NCBI GenBank assembly: GCA_003024175.1
Contig: MDYQ01000295.1
Span: forward strand, 1 to 50,575
Direction of reading: 5' to 3'
DNA length: 50,575 nucleotides
Source: Planoprotostelium fungivorum
Taxonomy: Eukaryota > Evosea > Variosea > Cavosteliida > Cavosteliaceae
Part shown: positions 23,901-35,600 of the stretch, piece after piece
Layout of the letters: each line of letters begins with the position of its first letter
Numbering within the stretch: the stretch's first letter is position 1
Notes under the pieces: model-generated
Told to the model about the DNA's origin: nothing
What the model saw: the letters and a program-made list of their open reading frames with translations, nothing else
The model's database searches: none
Position numbers and translations under genes: made by a program

Positions 23901-26284
23901 CTCTCTCGCGGACGCCACCATCCGGTACATCGTCTCCTCCATCACCTGGATCGATGATGTCGACCGAGAGTAGTCACGTGAGTGATCGGATGGCATCACA
24001 TCGTGATGTGATGTGTCGCTGATGGGACGCAGCACCGATGGAGGATTGCCTTCTTGTGCTTGGATTCAGAGATGAGAGAGTACATCCTGTCGATCATTGG
24101 GGGGGATTACGATGTGTTCGTATCGGATGATGTCGAATCGATCTACACTCAGGTGTGTACTCTGAGCTCATCGTACATCACACATCACATCACGCATCAC
24201 ATCACACATCACATCACGCATCACATCACGCATCACATCACGCATCACATCACGCATCACATCACACATCACATCACGCATCACGTCACGCGTCACATCA
24301 CGCATCACATCACATCGTTCGACATCGTTCATCGCATCAGTCGAAACATCGACGATGTATCTCACGTGAATCAGATCAACGGAAACAAATCAGACCTCGT
24401 TCTGGCAGATATCTCGACATCAGGACCAGGTTTCACTCTGTTGGAGGTGACATCGATTTGAAGAATCAAATCAATCGATGATGGATTGATGTGATGCAGC
24501 AAATGAGAAACGAACCGACGAACGTGAATCTGCCCATCATATTTGTCAATGCGAGATCGGGTGACAATCAGATGGAGAGCTTAGGAAAAGGAGTCGATGA
24601 TTGTCTCGTCATGCCTTTCTCAGGTCACACCCATCATCAAAGCAATCCCATCACATGACATCACATCAAATCGCATCACATCAAATCGCATCACATCAAA
24701 TCGCATCACATCAAATCGAGTGATATCTTCTCACCCATCACAGACTTAGAACTCAGAGCTCGCATTGCCGTTCACATTCGAATGTCACAGGCCCAACTGA
24801 GCGTTATGAAGCACGAACAAGATCTACGACACAACGCTGAAGTGGCCACCGCAGCCAAGGATAATTTCTTAGCCATGTTGGCCCACGAGATGCGAACACC
24901 CCTGGCCCCCGCGCTCATGCTGGTGAAGACGATTCATCCGATTATCCGTATCGATCCGATTATCCGTATCGATCCGATTATCCGATAGCTGACGTCTACA
25001 GGCGGAAGAGATGAGGTGTGATGCATCCGTTCCAGAGCAAGTGAGACACTCTGCCGATGTCATACACAGCACGGTCCAATCAGAGGTGACATCATTGATG
25101 TACATCACATTGATAGACGCAGGTCTTACTCATCGATAACCTTCTCGATATGGTCAAGATATCCAAGGGAAAATTAGCCTTGTCGTTAACGACGGTGAAT
25201 CCATCGATCTACAACGAGCCACTCATCCACTCAGGTCAACGTCCACGACTGCCTGAAGAAGGTGGGAAGAAAGATTCAAGAAGAGTACAGCGAAGCCCAG
25301 ATGAAAATCGAGTGGAATCTCGCGGCAAAATCGAATTACGTAAACGGTGACGCACAGAGGCTGGAGCAGATCTTCACGAACGTAATGGGAAACTGCGTGA
25401 AATTTGGAAGACACGGAAAGGTGGGAGGTCACGTGACGCACAGACTGAATCCTTCAGCTCATAAGAGTCGACACGCAAAATGTCGACGACAAGATCGAGA
25501 TCGGAATCTCCGACCTCGGGATCGGGATGTCGGAGGAACAGATCGCCACGCTATTCGATCCGATGGATCTGCAACATCGGGATCCGTACAAGACTACGGG
25601 ATTGGGATTGGGACTTCACATCACGCAGGAGGTCTCAAATTGTCTCAGAGTCTCAAAGTCTCACATTTCTAACAGGTAGCGCGGGCGCACGGAGGGAAAG
25701 TGACGGCCGAATCCCGAGGTATCAACCGAGGCGTAACGATACGTATCGCGTTACCCTCTACATCTCACGAGGCTGAGAAAATCTCGTGTTCGCATGCTGT
25801 AATAGAAGAGAAGAAGAACGAGGCCAGACCACTACAGATCCTCCTCGTAGAGGACAACGAGGCCATTCGAATGGTCATGAATCGAATCTTATCGAAGATG
25901 AGACACGGCGTGAGGTGAGACGTAACGTACGTGTGGAAGACACTGAGGGGGGTAGATCGTCGGGGTTGGTGTCCACTACCATCGACGCGGCGAAGGAGTT
26001 CCGATTCGATCTCTTGCTGTCGGACATCGGACTTCCCGACGGAACGGGCTACGATCTCATTCAGCAGGTGAGATCGGAATTCCGACCCCGACCCCGACTC
26101 ACAACAACAGGTGAGACAAGTGGCCCTGCAGCCGTTCAAAGCCATTGCACTCAGCGGCTACTCCCTGCCAGAAGACGTACAGGCCTCTTTAGATGCTGGC
26201 TTCGATCTGCACCTCACGAAACCAGTTCAGATCAATGCACTGAAGGAGGCCATCGATTCTCTGTGTGGAACGCCGACGACGTGA
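20949..26284 (+). CDS. Double hybrid histidine kinase (PAS-HK-receiver-HK-receiver)
   Basis: This is a two-component phosphorelay sensor. Order: N-terminal PAS-like segment (DWSKTSLGPLSDWP, 21080-21115; then FLGRELVQFYNSGYIDMWPD) as in bacterial PAS kinases; a GAF-like segment (HDIPFFAYYQ, GVLLVGLNQ); first HisKA with FTNVSHEFKTP (about 22680); first ATPase with NMISNSFKYT, VEDTGIG and GTGIGLALV; first receiver (24040-24770); second HisKA with FLAMLAHEMRTPLAP (about 24865-24910); second ATPase with ISDLGIGMSEE and TTGLGLGLHIT; second receiver with LLVEDNEA, LLLSDIGLPDGTGYD and the TKP lysine. The first receiver keeps the phospho-acceptor (VLADISTS) but has Met for the conserved Lys (LVMPFS), so its response may be altered. 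Many small introns. No membrane segment was seen, which suggests a soluble sensor. Confidence 0.9.
23384..23457 (+). repeat. (ACATC)n-rich intron repeat
   Basis: Tandem ACATC pentamers (TCACATCACATC...) fill an intron of the histidine kinase between the segments coding DTGIG and ISEID. Confidence 0.9.
24174..24313 (+). repeat. ACATCACGCATC-type intron repeat
   Basis: About 140 bp of alternating CACATCA and CGCATCA units (CATCACATCACG register) lie in the intron within the first receiver domain of the histidine kinase. Confidence 0.92.
24660..24719 (+). repeat. 15-bp tandem intron repeat
   Basis: The unit TCACATCAAATCGCA is repeated nearly four times in the histidine kinase intron that follows the segment coding CLVMPFS. 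Confidence 0.88.
24937..24986 (+). repeat. 18-bp tandem intron repeat
   Basis: The unit GATTATCCGTATCGATCC is repeated almost three times in the intron directly after the second HisKA H-box. Confidence 0.9.
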
Positions 26285-26513
26285 CGATAAAGAAGGAAGA
26301 GAAAGTTCTCCAGACGTGTGCGAACAGTAAGCGTGGTTATCTATGGTCATCGTGATTCACAACTGTGACACTCTCTCGTTATGTAAGATAGATAAATGAG
26401 ATGTATGACGATCATCGTCTGATTCACACTGAAAATGGTTGGGAATGTTTTTGATGAATTACAACGAGGCATTCGCGGGTATGCGGTATTTTCGTTGGTT
26501 CAAGTGAGCGACA

Positions 26514-28393
26514 ATGGCAGATGAGACAGAGGATCTCGTTATGGAGCACCCTATGCAGCTCTTTCGACCTGAAGAGGTGAGCGCTCTTGTCTGGTGCATT
26601 AAATCATATGATTGTCTTAGGGCCACACGAAACTCGTTCTCGTCCCTGAAACAGTCGCCTTCTTAGAGAAGATAAAGCATCCCGTCGTTCTCGTCACGAT
26701 CGTTGGTATGCATCATCATATCGTCCCCCGCTTCGTCTCTGACGGACCACAGGAAATCAGAGAGGTGGAAAGTCTACCCTGTTGAACCTGTTACATTCCA
26801 GACAAACTGCCGGATTTGGCCTCGGCCATTATATGGACGTGAGTTCTCCCAGATGTCCTCCAGAGCCTGTCTGAAGATTCGACAGCCGCAGACGACTGGA
26901 TTGTGGATTTGGATGAGAAAGCATCCCAGAGATGAAGACATCAGAGTCTTATTGATGGTGATGATGTTCGTTCGAAATCGACACGCGTTGATCTCTCACA
27001 GGATACCGAAGGACTAGATTCACCCCACAGTAAGTTCATGCGATGAGAAGGATGAGACTGACTCGTGTCCAGTTCCTCAAGGATACAATTGGACTCTATC
27101 TGCCTTATCTCTCCTCATCAGCACTTACTTCATCTACCAGGTGAGTCACCTTCCTTCCTTTACGATCTCAAATTTGTACGATGGGTGAATCAACACCGCT
27201 GATGATGACACAGACGAAAGGCTCCATCGAATCTTCTGCTACAGATCGACTCGGCGTCATCCTGAAGGTAAGTCATCGCAGCACCTCCTCTCCACATCTC
27301 GCGGGTCACGTGACTCACATCGTGCAGGTTGCCGATCAGATCAGAGGGGGAGAGACTACGGACACAGACAAACCGAATTTTCTGTGGTTGATCAGAGATC
27401 ATCAGGTGAGATCATCGGCTGCATCACATGTCTCATCGTCAAGCAGTTGGCCATGAAGAAGGCACCGAAGGTGGAGATGATGGACAAGTTGGAGAAGAGT
27501 TCAAGAGATGCTTTACAGAGGTGTTTCTCTGATTACGATTGTGTGCCGCTGCCCAGACCAGTTGATAAGGTGAGAAATATTTCTCTGACGAAATCATTCA
27601 TTTCATTTTTCACCTGATGATGATCGATTTTTTATTTTTCATCCATTGATAAGAGTCAATTTGAAATCGAATGATGACTGGATCATACAGGACGAACTAT
27701 TAAAAGAAGTCGATAATTTGGGCTGGGACGGCTTACGTTCCGAATTCAGAGAAGAATACGTCGTTTTGGAGAGAGCAGTAAGCCTCCCATCTTCTCCTCT
27801 CCTCTCATCCACCTCCAGATCTTCAACGCCGTCTTATCACCCAGGCATCTCAACGGCCAGATCATCACTGGAGAAGTGATGTCATCCATGGTCAGCAAAT
27901 ACAGCTCCGCCATATCAGCCAGTGGAGGCATACTAACCGAACTATCTCAACTCCCCACGCAGAGACAGATGATCGCAAAGATGGCGGGAGAGAAGGCACT
28001 GAAGAGAGGAATCGAAGAGTACAAGAAGAACATCCAAGTGAAAGAAGAAGAGATGCCTTTGACCACTCGAGCTTTGAGTCAGAGACATGCAAACGGTGAA
28101 CGATAACGTTTATTGTGAATTGACTTTGACGCAGCACACGAGAGGGCAGTGCAAGTTTTCAAGAGAGAATCGAACGCTTCGGGTGATGAGATACCAGAAG
28201 ATGCGAAGGAATATTACGATGAATTCGAGAAACATATCGCAGAGTGGGAGGAGACGACGTCGGTCTACGAGGGTTCCTGCGTTCATCTTCATCGTCTCAC
28301 TGGTGGTCACTACGCTGAGGTGTGTTCTCCATCTATCCCTCTCTTCATCTCTCTCCATCATGTTCTATCTCCATCACCCTTTATCTCTTTCTC

Positions 28394-28426
<33 letters not shown>

Positions 28427-31311
28427 CTATTTCTCTCTTTCTCTTTCTCTCTAGCTCTCTTTCTCTCTTTCTCTTTCCCTCTATCTCTCTTTTCTCTCTA
28501 TCTCTCTTTCAGATGGTGACGTGTCTCAGATCTGGAATAAGAACGTCACCATGTTGCGTCAGAAGCACGAGAGAGATATCTCAAAGAGGTGACGGATGTA
28601 AGAGTGAACGTTGACTCACTTGTATCAGATACGAGAAGATCAGCGCTAAATTAGAAGACGGATATAAGAACGTGGCCGAATATTACGCAGACGTAGATCG
28701 ATTCAGAGAAGAGATTCTGTCCTCCCAGGTTATCTTTCACATTTCGATTCATATTTAAAAAATAACAGGAGGGTAAAGAGAGAGAAGAGATGTTGACTTC
28801 CTTCTTGTCTACCAGACAGAGAGACGTTTTCAACTTATCGAATCACATCACGGAGAAGAGAGAGAGAGAGCAGCTGAAACAATTCGAAGAGAAACAATCC
28901 GCTCAATCTCTGGAGCAGAACCGAATCTTAAACGAGAGACTCGACAGCATGACGCTCAAATTACAAGGTCAATTCGAGAGCTTAAGCGCCGAAGCCAAAT
29001 CATCCAAGGAGAATCAGACTGCACTCGATAAGAAATTAGAAGGAGTGAACGAGTGGTGCAAGCAGAACGAGAGGGCTACCGTAGAAGCTTCGAACAAATT
29101 GAGAGAGAAATTAGAAGAAGTACAGAAGAAGGAGGAAGAGCAGAGGAACAGATTGGAGAGTAGAGTCGAAGAAGTGAAGAAGGAAGGAGAGAGCAGGTTG
29201 ATCGAGAGGTACACAGCAATGGATCGACTGTTACAAGAAGTGAGTGAAAGAGAGGAGAGAGAAAATTGAAGGAGAGACAGGTGAAAGCGAGTGGAGACAA
29301 ACAGATGCAAGAGATGACGACTCGATTGAACGACAAGAGCGGACAAGATAATCTACAGAGACAGATCGATTCCCTCTCTGAAAAATTATACAAGGCCTTG
29401 TCCGATCAGCTTGGGGAGTTGAAATCACAATTGGATGCTGCCAACCGACAACTGCAGAGTGAATTTGCGAAGCAGGTAAGATGACTTATCACTTCTCGAT
29501 TGACAATCGGTTCGTTTATTCTGTGGAATTTCGCTGAGAATTCGTTCAGATCGAGAAGGGAAATCATCTGGAGGGATCACTCGTTCAATTAGAAGGAAAC
29601 CTCAAGCAGATGGGAGAGACGGTGAAGTTGTTGGATACAAAGCACGAGAAGGAAGCCAAGTTGTTCAGGTGAGTCGAATTGTTTCGAAGAGAGAGAGTGA
29701 AAGGGAATAGGGAGATGAATGAAGGTCTGTCCGAACGATTTGTTGAGGTTTCTGTCAAGCAAGAGGAGACCGTTGCGGAGTTGACAAAGGAGATGAAAGA
29801 GAAGACGGACGAAATGAACGGTAGGCAAGAAGAAGAGAAGGTGAGGAGAGAAAGAGAACGATATGTATTCGTATAGAATAACACGAAAACACTGTCATGA
29901 GATAACAAATCATCGTACGAGATAAGAACGAGAGACGAATTCTAAATCGAGATAGGAACAGACGAAGAGAGAGATAGAAGAGATGGCAGCGGAGAGCAAG
30001 AGATTGATCGAAGAGATGAGAGGAGAACAAGAGGATCTCATTCAGAGGGTGAAGGCAATCGAAGATAATGAAGAAGCTCACCAGGCCGTCGGAAAATTGC
30101 AAGAAGATCTGACGAAACTCCGGTGAGAATTCGAGTTACGTAGGGAGTACTGATGAGATTAGATCTCGATTCGAAGAGCAAGAGAGCAAGTTGGAAGAAA
30201 AATTAAACGAGATGGAAGAGAAGAACGAAGCCTACAGAGAGGAGAGAAGAGAACAAGTGAGAGAATTCAATGTAACGCTATCTATTCGATGGACTGAGCG
30301 AAAATAAGGAAGAGAAGGAGAAGAAGGAGAGGGAAGGAGAGAGAGAAGAAGAGAAGAGACAGAGAGAAGAAGAGAAGAGACAGAGAGAAGAAGAGAAGAA
30401 GGAGAGAGAAGAAGAGAAGAAGAAGAGAGAAGAAGAGGAAGAGAGGGAGAGAGAGGAAGAGAAGAAGAAGAGAGAAGAAGAGAGAGAAGAAGAGACGAGA
30501 GAATTCGAGAAGAAGCTGGAAGACATGAGCGTCGCGGCAGACGCAGAGAATCAGAAGAGAAGTGCCATGTTGAGCGAGAGCGTGGAGAACATGCAGCGAC
30601 AGTTGACTTCTCAATTGGAACAGGTGAGACTCCATAGACATGTGTTCCCCTGCGATGATGATGATGATGAAGAATTCGTCATTCTTTAAAACGATGGCAG
30701 CTCACACTCTTTTAGATGACAGAGAACGTGAAGACATTCGAAGCATCGACAGAAGAATTGAAGAGTGACCTCGAGGTGAGAAAGACAAAGGAGACAAAGT
30801 TGACACACCACAGACATTACGCTCCGAGTTGACTCGAACGAACGAAGCGAGGGGAGAAGAGAAGGAGGGGACCTCTAAAGACATTCGAGATGCCGTGGCT
30901 TCTCTTCGCGATGAGCTGGATGCCAGAGTCAAAGACATCATCAAGGACCTCCCTGCCGCAGATGCATCACCCAGCTCAGAGAAGGTGCAACAAGTGGAGG
31001 TTCGTGTTCCATCTAAATATTTGATTTCGATTTTAAACTCGTGGCAGTTGGAGATGTCGAACGTGATGAAGAGGATGGACGAGATGAGAGACACGATGAA
31101 CGTTCTCAACAACAGCACGAGGAAGATCGAGACGGGCGTGAGGGAGTCGCTGAAGACAGAGATCAATCGCATGCGTGACACCGTGGCCAACATGGAACCT
31201 CTTCGATTGGTGGAACAGTTGAAACACTCTGTGGATGCCATCTGGGAGAGCATGGGAGTTCTCTCGGGGAAGATCGTGCAGGTGGAGGCCATGCTGGATC
31301 AACACAGATAA
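26514..31311 (+). CDS. Guanylate-binding-protein-type large GTPase with long coiled-coil tail
   Basis: This is a dynamin-superfamily GTPase of the GBP/atlastin group. After splicing, the P-loop is VGNQRGGKSTLLNLL (intron 26706-26752 splits it). Switch and later motifs follow: TTGLWIWMRKH, LLMDTEGLDSP, LSLLISTYFIYQ, and FLWLIRDH at the GBP-specific RD position. CFSDYDCVPLPRPV resembles the GBP C-F-x-L-x-x-P-V block. The usual helical domain follows. The protein then continues for several hundred residues of charged heptad-like coiled coil (about 28620-31311). Animal GBPs end after a helical domain of about 300 residues, so this tail is exceptional. GBPs act on membranes and intracellular pathogens. 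That role here is inference. Tail exons contain pure Glu/Arg/Lys runs near 30300-30500. Confidence 0.88.
28381..28511 (+). repeat. (TCTCTTTC)n pyrimidine tract
   Basis: About 130 bp of near-perfect CT-only repeat lie within a GBP-gene intron that starts at about 28319 and ends at the CAG before 28514. It is longer than almost any other intron in the window. Confidence 0.92.
30303..30515 (+). repeat. Purine-rich (GAGAAGA)n coding tract
   Basis: About 200 bp of almost uninterrupted G/A on the plus strand encode Glu/Lys/Arg heptads of the GBP coiled-coil tail. The sequence is internally repetitive: AGAGAAGAAGAGAAG recurs. Confidence 0.85.
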
Positions 31312-31406
31312 AATCATGTCCATGCATCGTGTGGACGTCTCATGTGATCTTCGCGTTCCTTTATATAACGACGATTATTGGTCAGCGACTTGCATGCTTC
31401 TCGTCC

Positions 31407-31715
31407 TCACAACTTGAACGATCCTAGCTGATGGACTATTCGTCCATTTTCAAATGCGACCGAATATTCGGCCTTGGATAGAGGATCGTTCCGACCAACG
31501 TCGAGAAGCAGTCGGATCTCCTTCGTAAACTCTTTCCCCTTCCTCTTTCTGACAAATTCATCATGTAGTTCTGATGGGTCCAGTCTTCCATCTCTGACAT
31601 CTCGAAGGCGAACATAAGACAGATTCGTGTGGGACGCTTCATTGTCTGCAACCAGTGACCTCAAGATGGTCCAAGTGACATCATAGCCCCCGATGATTCC
31701 ATTGTCGCAATCCAT
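31407..31715 (-). CDS. Hypothetical 102-aa ORF
   Basis: This ORF, uninterrupted from ATG 31713-31715 to TGA 31407-31409, is converging on the GBP gene and diverging from the MJ1316-domain gene. The protein is charged, with segments such as TILRSLVADNEAS and FTKEIRLLLDVGR. No family was recognised. The frame is closed by TGA shortly upstream, so this ATG is the likely start unless a 5' exon exists. It could be a 3' exon of a larger gene. Confidence 0.4.
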   Translation of the reverse strand: MDCDNGIIGGYDVTWTILRSLVADNEASHTNLSYVRLRDVRDGRLDPSELHDEFVRKRKGKEFTKEIRLLLDVGRNDPLSKAEYSVAFENGRIVHQLGSFKL

Positions 31716-31975
31716 CGCCTCGAGGATCCCTCATCGTGTCTCTGAAAGCCGCAGTGTAGAAGTCGCTCCTCGACAGTCGATCCAGCGCGTAGTCTGTCGG
31801 TCGAGAATTGGGAGAACATTTAATGTTTTTTGTCCGATCCGCAATCGGAATCCTTTATCGTATTCGGTTCAGCTCAGCGACCTCATGCCACTCCCGCTGT
31901 TCATTTCGACCACCACAAAGACCTCGTTTATCAGGCAGCCATCAACTTACCGATCATAGAACTGTACGCGATATC

Positions 31976-32553
31976 ATGAAGAATAAGGGCACAACATCGA
32001 AGAAAGAGCAGGACAGCCAGACCCTCGAGAAACTGTTCCCTGAGGTGATGGTCTTCCTTCGTTGCCACCTCAATCGATATCAGGAGGGAGCAACAGAGGC
32101 GTGGAGCATTTACAAGACGAGTGGATATTCGGTAGAGAAAACCATCAAGCTGCTCTGTCGAGGCAATTCACTCCTGTACGAGAAGAAGATGGAAGAATTC
32201 AAGCAGAGCCGTATCACAAAGAAGACTCCGACACAAGTGGAAGAAGTGGCACCGAAGAAGACGGGAAAGACGGCGGAGGAAGTGTACAGCCGACTCCAGT
32301 GGGACGAGCATCTCAACAAGGAGGAGACAACCATCGGCTACGAAGATCGATTCATAGGCATCCAGGAGGTAGGAGAACGACTCACTAGAGGTCGACTGAC
32401 GAGTGATAGATACCATTCGAACAATTTGCGGAGAACAGAGATCTTGTCGGCGAGGTGTTCATTCCTTGGCACAGGATCAGGTACTTTCGGACTGGAGATG
32501 AAGTCATCTGGTCGAGGCAGGCACCTCTTGTGGCCATTCCGGCCGACTCCTGA
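31976..32553 (+). CDS. MJ1316/DUF504-domain protein
   Basis: The protein is 178 aa, with exons 31976-32368 and 32410-32553 (41-bp intron, phase 0). The C-terminal half matches the MJ1316 RNA cyclic-group end-recognition domain: EEVYSRLQWDEHLN, TIGYEDRFIGIQE, then after splicing PFEQF, IPWHRIRYFRTGDEVIW. In animals this domain is joined to AKAP7/LENG9-type 2H phosphoesterases and tRNA-repair-like proteins, where it is thought to read RNA ends. Here it is joined only to a short N-terminal helical region (LEKLFPEVMVFLRCHLN...) that I do not recognise. A regulatory RNA-binding role is inference. Confidence 0.85.
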
Positions 32554-32699
32554 ATTTGGACAAGGAGGAGAATGTATCTATGCACAGACAACTGTAAATA
32601 GATCGTTCAAATCTCGTCGGTTGTCCGATTGGTTTGAGTCAACACTAAACGATGTGATGCTGCTCCCGTGACATGATCGATGAGAAGACAATTGATCTA
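32554..32699. other. Short convergent intergenic gap
   Basis: These 146 bp lie between the 3' ends of the MJ1316-domain gene and the ankyrin/F-box paralogue. No further feature was seen. Confidence 0.4.
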
Positions 32700-35600
32700 T
32701 CAAAAGAGTTTCCTCTGTTTTCCTCGCGGTTGAACATCTTCATCTTCGTGCTCCTCGTCCCTCTTCTCCATGTCTTCGTCATCGTCTTCATTGTCTCCAT
32801 CTTCATCGTCTCCCTCGTCATCATCATCATCTTCTTCATCTTCATCGTCGTCTTCATCTTCTTCATCTTCTTCATCCTCTGAATCACTCTCATCCTCTGA
32901 AAATTTCTCAGTGTATGCCGTTTTCTATCGATATATCACCCTTCCCTATTTGGTCTTGCATCATCGCGTCCTCTTCGTGCAATGGATGGTAGTTCCCTTT
33001 CGTTCTCAACGCTCTACTCGGCTCATCTTCGTAAGAGAATGTGAAATCGATGAGATGTTGTCCCAGCACATCCATCAGCCTCTCTGTTCTCTTGATTCCT
33101 CTGTGCATCATCCAATCGAAGTTTCTCATCTCCTTCTCATTTTGCACCTGAATGCCGACGGAGGTGTCTTGCAATTCTCCTGAATTCCTTATCCTCTCGT
33201 CTTCATCTGTATCCCTCCACTTCTCATGATCGATCAAGTGACCACACTTGAAGACGCGCAGCATCAGCCACTTGACGTCAGCTTCTTTGAGGTTTTCAGT
33301 CCTGGTTTGATCCATCATTTTCCACGAGAATTCTGAATGTGATCCTGGCTTCGACATGTTGACAAAGTGAGGTCTCTCAGCGAGTGTGTGCGATACAAAC
33401 AGTGGACATTCCTTCGAGATACGATCTCTGTACACAGAAAATCTGATTCTGTCAGACAACTTTTCAGTCGATTGTATCACCTGAATGCAAACTGATCATG
33501 TGAGGTATCTTGACACAGTATGACAAAGTTGAATGTCCTCTGAAACTGCATCAACACGTTCCCTATGGACAATCCGATCGATGTTGAATCAATCAACATG
33601 ATACGATCGACGATATCAAGAGCCTCCTTCCTCTGGCAGGGACTCCAACTCTTGTTCTGAGACATGTCACCACGCTGAACCTACCATCTATGGATGAATA
33701 AATGTACCCACCATCTGGATGGCTCTTATCACTCGACATCGCGTTCTGTGCTGCAGTCCACCTGTACTCTTGTCATCGTCACATCTTGCATGCATCGTCT
33801 CACACTGATATGGCAACCGTGGATGCAGTGCGATCAGCGTCCCTGCACAACTGATATCGGCCATTCGATAGAGCCACACAGGAACTGTTCCACCCCTCTT
33901 CAAGTGAACTGTTCCGGCCTCTAGATCGACGTCAATCGTTCCGTTCACTGCGTCCTCTGGAGCAGCCTCAAATGTCCCGTCTGGAAGATATCCATCTTCC
34001 TGTCTACCTTGGATACATCTTTCTCTTCGATTCATCTCACCTGTGAAGTGGTAGTGACGATGCTGAAGCGAGAAGCTGAGGTCAAGAAGATGGCCGTGCA
34101 AGTGAGATGACCGTACGGATCGACGATCCTCCCAGATTCATCGCAAGTGAAAGTGGTGCGTTTTTTACGATGGCATACAAAGAGGGTACGCTCTTCCATG
34201 GAATTGATATTGCCAATCAGTGATCTGGTCGGAGAGTAGCAGTGAGATCTGGAGAGATCAGATACAACGCCGTGTGACGTTACCTCTGAGCGTTTCTGAG
34301 GATCTTTCCTATCTTCATCTGCTGCTTCCACTCACTCCAGCTGCATTGTAGATCGAGCGGACGGTACAATGATATCGCCCAAGATACTCTGAGCAAGTCT
34401 GGAAATAAGATGTGACATAATTGGTAGAAGAAGCCTTCTCTCATCTTCCATTTCACACTGTACTCGTATTTCACCTGGGATTGCCTCAGCTCAGAGACGA
34501 TGGAATGATGTGCACACTCACAGCTGATGGATGATGGAAAGACGAGCACAGCTCATAGAAGAAAGAAGCCCAGACTTGGTTCTGAATGGCTGAACGTCTC
34601 CACTGTCTACTGACTTGGCACAGCGACAGGACATCTGACCAGTGGAGATGATCGATGATACGATGCATGACGAGATCAGAACACCACGTGGGCTGTTCTT
34701 CATTCTACAATAATGTCATTACACTTGAGATCGATGGAACTCACGGGTGCATCGCTCCCATTGTCTTGTACAGGTGGTAGAATTGCCTGTATATTATCGA
34801 TCGAGCTCTTTCTGGGCTCTATTACGCATCGACTGCAGGAATCTATTGCACCAGCCGCCAGCAGCATCTGTCACATCTCAGTCATTTTTCTCATGATATC
34901 ATACCTTCACTACCCCAGGGCGGTCTCTGGCGAGTTGAAGAGGCGTGGGTCCCACCGTATCGTAGATGTGATAATCATCTCCCATTATCTGCACTCGATG
35001 TGATAACGCATCCACACATGCGCCTCCATCGATCAGCATCTGTGTCGTTTCAATTCGTGTGTCTTCACTCGGTGTGATATCGATCTACCCTTATGACGTC
35101 TTCTCTACCATACATGCAGGCGAGATGAAGTGCAGTCATTCCATTGGCGTCTGTCGTCTCTGTATGTGCCGATTTATCGAGTAACATCTGTTCGAATCGT
35201 CACGCGGCTCGATTCTCTCGGTCGACGGAATATAATCTGTTCTCCTCTCACCTTAACCATCGTAGGTCCACTCTCGTGGTCCGAACGTACAGCCAACATG
35301 AGCGCCGTGTTTCCTTGTTGGTCTAATCGGTCAAGGTAATCTTCCATCTTTGTACGATAGTACACTTTCTGATCATCCGCTAAATCGTTGCACGTGATCT
35401 CTGATTCCAGTACTACCTTCTCTCCTCAGTTTCGTCTGACGATGTTTCTCACCTTTAGCATCTCCACATCGTTTCTCTTCACACACAAGATGCAGAGGGA
35501 GTCCACGATGGGATAGGTCTTCTCCGCGATTCCGTGGATGATCATCAACTCGATACGTCAGGAAAATGATCGATCGATGTCTACTGACCTGCACCACTTG

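Noticed and set aside
24174-24313. CRISPR-like array
   Set aside because: The units are about 7-12 bp with no unique spacers, inside a spliceosomal intron of a eukaryotic gene.
24155-24481. His/Ser-rich repeat protein (SHHASHHASHH)
   Set aside because: It is the translation of an intron tandem repeat within the histidine kinase receiver domain.
28319-28514. Leu/Ser/Phe-rich membrane protein reading of the CT tract
   Set aside because: It is the translation of an intronic (TCTCTTTC)n repeat bounded by GTGTGT and CAG inside the GBP gene.
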